This document shows positions 1-5,437 of a stretch of DNA of 9,280 bases, piece by piece (positions within the stretch are counted from its first letter, which is position 1; each line of letters starts with the position of its first letter). Below the pieces are notes generated by a model. It saw only the letters and a program-made list of their open reading frames with translations, was not told the origin of the DNA and did no database searches. The position numbers and the translations under genes are program-made. Location: positions 1 to 9,280 of the forward strand of contig JAISWV010000199.1 in assembly GCA_031270755.1 (NCBI GenBank). Direction: 5' to 3'. The stretch comes from Synergistaceae bacterium. GTDB lineage: Bacteria; Synergistota; Synergistia; Synergistales; Aminobacteriaceae.

Positions 1-64
1 CTTGTTTGCATTCCCTTTTCTTAAAAATAAAATGCTAAAAATAAAAATTTATTAATATAATGGA

Positions 65-95
65 ATTATAGCACAAGCCCGGACGACAATGTGAA
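65..95 (-). promoter_or_regulatory. Candidate extended -10 promoter, leftward
   Basis: Read on the minus strand, positions 73-65 spell TGCTATAAT, a perfect extended -10 element. TTCACA at 95-90 is a fair -35 box, but the spacing is 19 bp, longer than the ideal 17, which an extended -10 can tolerate. Transcription would start near 58 and leave the window through an AT-rich leader. The inverted pair TTATAGC/GCTATAA includes the -10 box and could be an operator. This is a motif match only. Confidence 0.45.
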
Positions 96-185
96 TACCT
101 CTGCTATAAGCCATCTTCAACACACGGTATAAGCCAAGCTGTGTAAATATGTGGAGTAAAGCGGGTGTGCTCGCAAGTATCCTGG

Positions 186-203
186 CTGAAACAATCATTC
201 CAG
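186..203 (-). other. Small hairpin just past the cobD stop
   Basis: About 30-45 bases downstream of the cobD stop, the transcript can fold as CUGGAA-UGAUUG-UUUCAG, six pairs including one G-U. CCTGG (181-185) and CCAGG (200-204) offer an alternative overlapping stem. No uridine run follows, so it is not a classical intrinsic terminator. It may be a weak or Rho-assisted end of the operon, or a 3'-end stabiliser. Confidence 0.25.
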
Positions 204-230
204 GCAGTTTTCTAACTTTGCGGGTCATTT

Positions 231-1307
231 TTATCTCAGGAATGCTTCTTGCCTACCATTCGGTGTTTCTTGCAAGGCGCGGACCAAAAGGTCGTTTTCT
301 TCCGGCATTCGCGTGGAGACACGGATATATCGCCCGTCGAGGCCGGGGAAATTTCGGGTGTGCCGCACCACAAGACCTCGCTTCAAAAGGGCTTCCATCA
401 CTTTTTGGTCGTCGGCGACCTCCACGAGAAAAAAATGCGTTCGGGTGGGGAGAACTTTAAACCCCGCCCTCTCTGTTGCCGCGACAAATCGAGGCGTCTC
501 TTCGGCGTAGAAACTGCGCGTTTCCCGGACGAACGCGCCGTCCTTCATGAAGGCCAGGGCCGCGGCCTGGGCCACGGAGTTGACGCTCCAGGTGGGCCGG
601 CGTGTCCCGAGCTGTGCGATGCGCTCTTCGCAGGCCAGAACGTAGCCGATGCGCGCTCCGCATAAGTGAAAGATCTTCGTCAAAGAACGCAGGACGACGA
701 CGTTCCGGTGCCGAAGGAAATCGATTGGGGCGTGCGTGGGCGAACCTATCAAAAAATCCACATACGCCTCGTCCACGACGAACAACGTGCGGCTGTGACG
801 CAGGATGAGCTTTTCGAGCACGCTTCCTTCAATGTATCCCCCCGTGGGGTTGCAGGGGTTGCACAAAAAAAACGCCTCCGCGTCCCGGGGCAGGTCGTCC
901 GGGGAGAACACGCCGCTGACGTCCGCGCCATAGGCGGAGAGCGCGCGAAGATATTCTCCATAAACGGGCTGCCACAGCACCGTTTTTCTCCCGCCGAAAA
1001 ACGAGGCGATCAAATAGACGGCCTCGTTGGACCCGTTGACGGCCAAGACGTTCCGCACAGAACAGCCCTCGATGTGACGGCTTTCACGCTGGGCAATCTC
1101 CGACCGCAAAGCCGTCGCTTCGTCGTCGGGATAAGAGGCCAAACAGCGGCGAAGGTCCCAGCTTTCGCTCCAACTTTCATACCAGGACGGCCAAGGAAGG
1201 GCGTTCGTGTTCGTGCTGAAGTCGATGATCTTTTCCGGCAAAGGAAGCCCCATGGCGGCGTACAGTTTTTCGGGATTTGCGCCGTGGCTGCGTTCGAAAA
1301 AGGGCAT
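231..1307 (-). CDS. cobD: Threonine-phosphate decarboxylase (CobD)
   Basis: PLP-dependent fold-type I enzyme related to histidinol-phosphate aminotransferase. The family decarboxylates L-threonine phosphate to (R)-1-amino-2-propanol phosphate, the linker of the cobalamin nucleotide loop. The N-terminal HGANPEK (residues 8-14) followed by IIDFSTNTN is typical of CobD rather than HisC. NPCNPTG (150-156), DEAYVDF (from Asp179) and SLTKIFHLCGARIGY with PLP-binding Lys211 are present, and RVSTR (from Arg329) fits the substrate carboxylate arginine. At 358 residues the length is normal. Adjacency to cbiB supports CobD over HisC. The start is uncertain: I chose ATG at 1307, but an in-frame TTG at 1313 abuts the cbiB stop, and neither has a clear ribosome binding site. 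Translational coupling to cbiB is likely. Confidence 0.9.
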   Translation of the reverse strand: MPFFERSHGANPEKLYAAMGLPLPEKIIDFSTNTNALPWPSWYESWSESWDLRRCLASYPDDEATALRSEIAQRESRHIEGCSVRNVLAVNGSNEAVYLIASFFGGRKTVLWQPVYGEYLRALSAYGADVSGVFSPDDLPRDAEAFFLCNPCNPTGGYIEGSVLEKLILRHSRTLFVVDEAYVDFLIGSPTHAPIDFLRHRNVVVLRSLTKIFHLCGARIGYVLACEERIAQLGTRRPTWSVNSVAQAAALAFMKDGAFVRETRSFYAEETPRFVAATERAGFKVLPTRTHFFLVEVADDQKVMEALLKRGLVVRHTRNFPGLDGRYIRVSTRMPEENDLLVRALQETPNGRQEAFLR

Positions 1308-1313
1308 GGGCAA

Positions 1314-2276
1314 TCACGAAGCAACGGCAATAAAGTACAAAATGAGAGCGGAGAAGGCGACCGACGCGTCGAGGACGGAGTGGGCTCGGAGGATGTCGAA
1401 GGGCTCGACGTCCCGGCTGCCGGGGTCCCCGATTACGGGCCTTTCTTCGAACACGCCTCCATATACGGCGCCCCCTCCCAGGCGAACGCCCAACAGCCCC
1501 GCGAAAGCGCTCTCTCCGTGGGCGCTGTTGGGGCTTTTGTGCTTTTTCCGGTCGCGCAGAAAAACCCGCAGCCCTCGGGAAAAGGGGTACCCCAAGCACC
1601 CTCCGGCGGCCAGCACGACCAGTCCTCCCAGGCGCGCTGGGACGAAGTTCAGCACGTCGTCCAGCCGCGCGCCGGCTCGCCCGAAATCACGGTATCGCTC
1701 GTCGTCGTAGCCCACCATGGAGTCGAGGGTACTCGCTCCTTTGAAGAACCACGCCGCAAAAACCGCCCCCGCTGCCTCGCCCCATGCGTAGCCCAAGGCC
1801 ATAAAAAACAGAACGGAGAAGACGCCGTCGATGAAATTTTCCCCGATCGTCTCAATCACGGCGCGAAGAATCCCCGCTTCGTCCAGGCTCTGCGTGTCTC
1901 GTCCCACGATATGAGAAAGCTTCTCCCTCGCCGCCGCAAGCTCGCCGCGAAACAACGCCAACGCCACGGGCAGAGAATGGTCCTTCAGCGACCGCCACGC
2001 CAGGGCCGAGTACAGGAGGTACAGCACGGCAATTTCGTAAAGCCCGGGAATAAAAGACCCCAGAAAAGACGCGCAGGACAAAATCCCGGCCACGACGGCC
2101 AGCGTCGTCGTCAGAACGGCGGCACAAAACAAGAGCCCCTGCCGTCTTTTATCGGCGCCGGGATAAAGACGTTTTTCCCAGAACAGAACGATCGTCCCTA
2201 TCCCGGCGACGGGGTGGGGAACGTGCTTCGGGTCGCCCAGCAAGGCATCGAGAAAAAGAGCCGCTAAAATTTCCAT
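1314..2276 (-). CDS. cbiB: Adenosylcobinamide-phosphate synthase (CbiB)
   Basis: Integral membrane enzyme (called CobD in the aerobic-pathway nomenclature) that joins aminopropanol or its phosphate to adenosylcobyric acid to give adenosylcobinamide (phosphate). Family hallmarks seen: LFLDALLGDPKHVPHPV near the N-terminus (7-23), ENFIDG (146-151), TLDSMVGYDDERYRDFGR (183-200), ARLDDVLNFVPARL (203-216) and a C-terminal SPNSAHGESAFAGLLGVRLG (248-267). Hydrophobic segments near 45-75, 78-95, 150-178, 215-230 and 303-320 fit a multi-pass protein. The 320-residue length is typical. The start is ATG, with AGGTGA about 12 bases upstream, slightly far. It lies 75 bp after der, probably in one transcript, and its stop directly abuts the cobD start region. 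No cobalamin riboswitch was seen before it. Confidence 0.95.
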   Translation of the reverse strand: MEILAALFLDALLGDPKHVPHPVAGIGTIVLFWEKRLYPGADKRRQGLLFCAAVLTTTLAVVAGILSCASFLGSFIPGLYEIAVLYLLYSALAWRSLKDHSLPVALALFRGELAAAREKLSHIVGRDTQSLDEAGILRAVIETIGENFIDGVFSVLFFMALGYAWGEAAGAVFAAWFFKGASTLDSMVGYDDERYRDFGRAGARLDDVLNFVPARLGGLVVLAAGGCLGYPFSRGLRVFLRDRKKHKSPNSAHGESAFAGLLGVRLGGGAVYGGVFEERPVIGDPGSRDVEPFDILRAHSVLDASVAFSALILYFIAVAS

Positions 2277-2351
2277 CGGGTCACAGGGTCACCTTTCTAT
2301 TTGGTAAACGCTCAAGCTCAGGGGGCCGAACGAGCCTCCCCGGGTTTTCCG

Positions 2352-3671
2352 TCAGGAGGGTTCGCCGGCAGGCTTGCCGCGCCAGTAGGTGCGGATGGGG
2401 CTTCCCGAAAATTCCCCCAGGGCGCGGAGTTCTTTGTGGATATGGTTTTCGAAGGCGCTGTCCACGATGTCGGGGTCGTTCACAAAAAAAACGAAGGTGG
2501 GCGGCTCGATGTTCGACTGCAGACAGTAATAGATCTTGAGGGCCTTGCCCCGTTTGTTCGAGGGTAGCCGGTCGAAGGCCAGGACGTCGCGCATCAGGCG
2601 GTTCAAGACGTTGGTGGGGATACGGCGTCGCCGGTTTTCAAACACGCCGATGACGGACGACGCAACTTTCTGAGTGCCCCGGCCGCTCAAGGTCGACGTA
2701 AAAAGAACCGGTGCCCAGGACAAAAAAGGCATTTCATCGCGAATTTTTTCCAGCATTTTGTCGCCGAGTTTGTCTTTCTTGAGCAGCAGGTCCCATTTAT
2801 TGGCGGCCAAGATCAGCCCCCGGCCTTTTTCCACCACGTGGGCCGCGATTTTCTTGTCGGAATCGGTGCAGGGCTCCTGGGCCTCCATAAGCAAAAGAGC
2901 TACGTCCGAACGATCCACGGCCGCGAGAGTACGCACGAAGGAATAGTATTCCAGGTCGGAATCCATTCGGCTCTTTTTGCGCAGGCCCGCCGTGTCGATG
3001 AGCCGGAACCGGCGCCCCTCCATGACCACCGACGTGTCCACGGGGTCGCGGGTCGTCCCCGCTATGGGGCTCACCAGGGAACGCTCTTCCTTCGCTAGTT
3101 TGTTGAGAAGGCTGGATTTCCCCACGTTGGGGCGGCCCACGATGGAAAGCCGGATCTCGTCCTCGTCGTAAAGCTCCTCCGCCTCCGGCAGCTTGGCGGC
3201 AATCAAGTCCAAGAGGTCGTCCACGTTGCGCTTGTGCAGGGCGCTGACGCCGATGACGTCGTCGAAACCCAGAGCGTAAGCGTCGGCCACTCGGAGTTCG
3301 TGCCGGGGGTCGTCGATTTTGTTGACGGCCACGATAACGGGGCACTTGCTGCGCCGCAAAAGGAGCGCAACGTCCTCATCCGCGGCGGTAACGCCCGATG
3401 TTCCGTCGATAACCGCAACGACCAGGTCGCACTCGGCTAAAGCCCGCCTTACGTGAGCCTCGATCCCCGCGCTGAAGGAGGTCTGTTCTCCCAGAATACC
3501 CCCCGTGTCCACGGCGTAAAAAGAGCGCTCTTTCCACTGGACCTCACCGTACAGCCGGTCGCGGGTCACGCCGGGCGTGTCGTCGACGATGGCCTCTCGG
3601 CGTCCGAGCATTCTGTTGAAAAGAGAGGATTTTCCTACATTGGGTCTTCCAACGATAGCGACGATCGGCAT
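2352..3671 (-). CDS. der: Ribosome biogenesis GTPase Der (EngA)
   Basis: Essential tandem GTPase for 50S subunit assembly, acting in the cytosol on pre-ribosomes. Domain 1 shows the P-loop GRPNVGKSS (8-16), DTPGVTRDR, the switch II motif DTGG (55-58) and NKID (117-120). Domain 2 repeats these with GRPNVGKSSLLN (179-190), DTAGLRKKSR (226-235) and NKWD (291-294). The C-terminal KH-like domain (about 350-435) carries the typical PPTFVFFVND. The acidic linker at 163-172 is ordinary. At 439 residues the length is normal. The ATG start lies only 3 bp after the stop of the upstream asparaginase-like gene with no strong Shine-Dalgarno, so translational coupling is likely. One oddity: between the G3 and G4 motifs of domain 2, the usual DA-x-EGIT segment reads EAQEPCT. 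Confidence 0.97.
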   Translation of the reverse strand: MPIVAIVGRPNVGKSSLFNRMLGRREAIVDDTPGVTRDRLYGEVQWKERSFYAVDTGGILGEQTSFSAGIEAHVRRALAECDLVVAVIDGTSGVTAADEDVALLLRRSKCPVIVAVNKIDDPRHELRVADAYALGFDDVIGVSALHKRNVDDLLDLIAAKLPEAEELYDEDEIRLSIVGRPNVGKSSLLNKLAKEERSLVSPIAGTTRDPVDTSVVMEGRRFRLIDTAGLRKKSRMDSDLEYYSFVRTLAAVDRSDVALLLMEAQEPCTDSDKKIAAHVVEKGRGLILAANKWDLLLKKDKLGDKMLEKIRDEMPFLSWAPVLFTSTLSGRGTQKVASSVIGVFENRRRRIPTNVLNRLMRDVLAFDRLPSNKRGKALKIYYCLQSNIEPPTFVFFVNDPDIVDSAFENHIHKELRALGEFSGSPIRTYWRGKPAGEPS

Positions 3672-3674
3672 CGA

Positions 3675-4667
3675 TCACTCGTCCAGCATATAGACGCGCA
3701 AGCTCTGGCCCGACAGCTCCGCGCCCACGCCCACCGCCAATCGAATACGCGCCTGCAGCGGGGTCAGAGTCCCGGCGCTGATCAGCCCCATGTCCAACAG
3801 ACGTTTCGCACAGCCCTCGAAATCGCTGTCCGGCTGCACCCGTCCCGCCGGGCAGCGCGAAGCGAGGACCACGGGGACCTCCGCGCGCATGACCTTGCGC
3901 AAAAGCGGAACCCACGAGGGGGGAAGATCTCCTCCGCCGAAAGCCGCCAGCACCAAGCCGTCCAAATCGGAGACGCGACCGTCCAGAAGCGCGTTCAACA
4001 AGATGTCGCCTCCGCCCAGCGAGGCGTCGAGGATTTCCACGTTGCGGGCCGGCGGAGTTCCGATGTCCATGATTCTGCCCCGGCGGAGAGAACGAAGAGA
4101 GATCAGGAAGTCCGCGGGTTCGGAAAATTCGGCGATGGGGCCGCAGGGGAAGGCCTCGTATCCTATACGGCTGTAATTGGAGAAATGACAAAGCTCCGAC
4201 GCGGCGTAGATTTTGTCCTGCAGGCAAACAAGAGCCCCCTGCCCCCAACAGACCCGCGACGCCGCGGCTTGCGCCGCCTGGGACAGAAGCAAAGCCGTCT
4301 CCGATCCGGGGGTCTCCGCGTTGTTGACGGAAGCCGTGAACACCAGCGGCTGCGGGTAGCTCCACACCAGATCGGCAAAATACGCGACCTCCGTCAAAGC
4401 CTGGGTTCCACAGGTAATCACGACCCCCACCGCGCCCTCTTCAACCTGAGATCCCGCCAACTGGATCAAGTCGCTGCACATCCGCAGCGTATAGTGGCAC
4501 ACGGGTTGACGGCTCCAATCCACAATATAAGTTTTTTCCCTTGTCTCGCCCGCCAAATAAGCGCTGAGCTCCTCTTTCTCGATTGGGACCGTTTCTCCCT
4601 CCGCCGCACGCTTATAAATGATCTGCCCACCGGCCATGATCAACGCGATTTTGTCTCTGCTCGACAC
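3675..4667 (-). CDS. Asparaginase-fold protein, probable pseudoenzyme
   Basis: The whole 330-residue protein follows the bacterial L-asparaginase layout: an N-terminal AGGQIIYKR (12-20), VGVVITCGTQALTEVAYF (80-97), NGKI-like LQDKIYAASEL (149-159), and a C-terminal domain with GLVLAAFGGGDLPPSWVP and VPVVLASRCPAGRV (264-277). The catalytic positions differ. The GGTIA nucleophile threonine is Gln15. In the HGTDT motif, which reads CGTQA here (86-90), Thr88 is kept but the aspartate is Gln89. The lysine of DVTKT aligns to His161 or Phe162. Ordinary amide hydrolysis is therefore doubtful; a binding or regulatory role, or a different amidase chemistry, is possible. The alignment is by eye. Start: GTG, with GGGGAGGT seven bases upstream. 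It follows the LUD gene by 74 bp and precedes der by 3 bp. Confidence 0.8.
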   Translation of the reverse strand: MSSRDKIALIMAGGQIIYKRAAEGETVPIEKEELSAYLAGETREKTYIVDWSRQPVCHYTLRMCSDLIQLAGSQVEEGAVGVVITCGTQALTEVAYFADLVWSYPQPLVFTASVNNAETPGSETALLLSQAAQAAASRVCWGQGALVCLQDKIYAASELCHFSNYSRIGYEAFPCGPIAEFSEPADFLISLRSLRRGRIMDIGTPPARNVEILDASLGGGDILLNALLDGRVSDLDGLVLAAFGGGDLPPSWVPLLRKVMRAEVPVVLASRCPAGRVQPDSDFEGCAKRLLDMGLISAGTLTPLQARIRLAVGVGAELSGQSLRVYMLDE

Positions 4668-4711
4668 TCTTCTACCTCCCCAAGGCTCGAACCCCGGATA
4701 CCGATTTTCCG

Positions 4712-4732
4712 GCCTGCCGCTGTTCCGCAGGC
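4712..4732 (-). other. Intercistronic hairpin, LUD to asparaginase-like gene
   Basis: In the 74-bp gap between two minus-strand genes, GCCTGC (4712-4717) and GCAGGC (4727-4732) can pair around a 9-nt loop. The right arm overlaps a perfect 8-bp tandem repeat, AGGCTCTA at 4729-4736 and 4737-4744, whose second copy includes the LUD stop codon. There is no uridine run, so this is not a standard terminator. It could be an mRNA stability or processing element between the cistrons. Confidence 0.3.
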
Positions 4733-4741
4733 TCTAAGGCT

Positions 4742-5392
4742 CTAAAACCCCAAATCTTCACCCACTATGATAACATGCGTCTTACGGCCGTTGACTGGCC
4801 TTTCCAGAATCAAAAGCGCCCGGCAGATACGCGCCGGCGAGTCGCAGTCCACGCAATAACCCGTTTGAGTGCAGGGCGTGCTCCCGTTCAGGCGCAGCAC
4901 GTTGGGCGGGGTCGCGGTTCTGCTGCGAGTTATTGCCGCCTCCAGGTCCGAAGTCACTTTGTTGATGCCGATGACAAAAATCAAGGTGTTGCGCCCCCAA
5001 GCCATAGCGCTGACGCGATTGCCGTTGCCGTCGATATTGACGATTTTGCCGTCCCTGGTGATGGCGTTGGCGCTGGTCAAAAAATAGTCCGCGCAGTACT
5101 CGTCCATCAAAACCTGCGAACGTTCTTCAGGCGACAACGCGGGATTCCAGTGGTGATAGATGGTGCACCCGCGCTCCTCCAGTTTTTCCATGGCGCCGAT
5201 CTCACGCACCGTCACCGTCCCCGGAACTCCGACAGACACTCCCTCGGGGATCAGCTTCAAAACCTCCTCCAATGCCGCTTCTTTCGAAGGCGCATAAACC
5301 GCTTCGTACCCCTTGGCCTTCAACGCCTTCACCACCGACTGTCCCAACGCCTCCCTCGCCTTGACGCGCGCCGCGTCAAAAAGACCACTCAT
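4742..5392 (-). CDS. LUD-domain protein (former DUF162)
   Basis: A 216-residue stand-alone LUD domain, the family of LutC-like lactate-utilisation proteins; the precise reaction of this short subfamily is not known to me. Seen: a helical N-terminus with MSGLFDAARVKARE, PEGVSVGVPGTVTVREIG (49-66), TSANAITRDGKIVNIDGNGN (106-125), FVIGINKV (139-146) and a C-terminal VGEDLGF. Four cysteines fall in a compact C-x5-C-x2-C-x6-C pattern (Cys174, 180, 183, 190) within PCTQTGYCVDCDSPARIC, which could bind a metal or Fe-S cluster. No signal peptide or membrane segment is seen, so it is probably cytosolic. Start ATG at 5392, with GGGGG about eight bases upstream. The 45-bp gap to the TPR gene is AT-rich and contains TATAGAAT, so an internal promoter is possible but weakly supported. 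Confidence 0.8.
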   Translation of the reverse strand: MSGLFDAARVKAREALGQSVVKALKAKGYEAVYAPSKEAALEEVLKLIPEGVSVGVPGTVTVREIGAMEKLEERGCTIYHHWNPALSPEERSQVLMDEYCADYFLTSANAITRDGKIVNIDGNGNRVSAMAWGRNTLIFVIGINKVTSDLEAAITRSRTATPPNVLRLNGSTPCTQTGYCVDCDSPARICRALLILERPVNGRKTHVIIVGEDLGF

Positions 5393-5437
5393 TGTAACGC
5401 CCCCATTTATTTTATTCTATACCCCAAAATACATGTC

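Larger units (their letters stand above)
1..230. other. AT-rich non-coding region left of cobD
   Basis: No convincing gene lies here. The first 70 bases are strongly AT-rich, unlike the GC-rich genes to the right. Visible elements are an 11-bp perfect direct repeat TAAAAATAAAA at 22-32 and 36-46, a 9-bp direct repeat TATAAGCCA at 105-113 and 128-136, and an inverted pair TTATAGC (66-72) and GCTATAA (103-109). A plus-strand open frame with a hydrophobic start begins near 149, but it runs into the antisense of cobD and has no clear ribosome binding site. The region looks like a boundary between the operon ending at 231 and a minus-strand gene starting left of the window. Confidence 0.6.

Noticed and set aside
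149..460. Plus-strand frame with a hydrophobic, signal-like start
   Set aside because: Most of it is antisense to cobD. The hydrophobic part is short, no Shine-Dalgarno precedes it, and the C-terminal half is composition-driven.
666..2267. 533-residue plus-strand open frame
   Set aside because: It is antisense to cobD and cbiB, both of which carry clear family motifs. Its product is Arg/Gln/Pro-rich with no recognisable domain, as expected of a mirrored GC-rich gene.
2277..2351. GC-rich hairpin between der and cbiB as a terminator
   Set aside because: Only a bulged seven-pair stem can be drawn and no uridine run follows. The genes are close and co-oriented, so readthrough is more likely.
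2277..2351. Cobalamin riboswitch ahead of cbiB
   Set aside because: The gap is only 75 bp, too short for the B12 aptamer, and no B12-box-like sequence was seen.
3453..4745. 430-residue plus-strand open frame
   Set aside because: It mirrors der and the asparaginase-like gene and has the same biased composition and no ribosome binding site.
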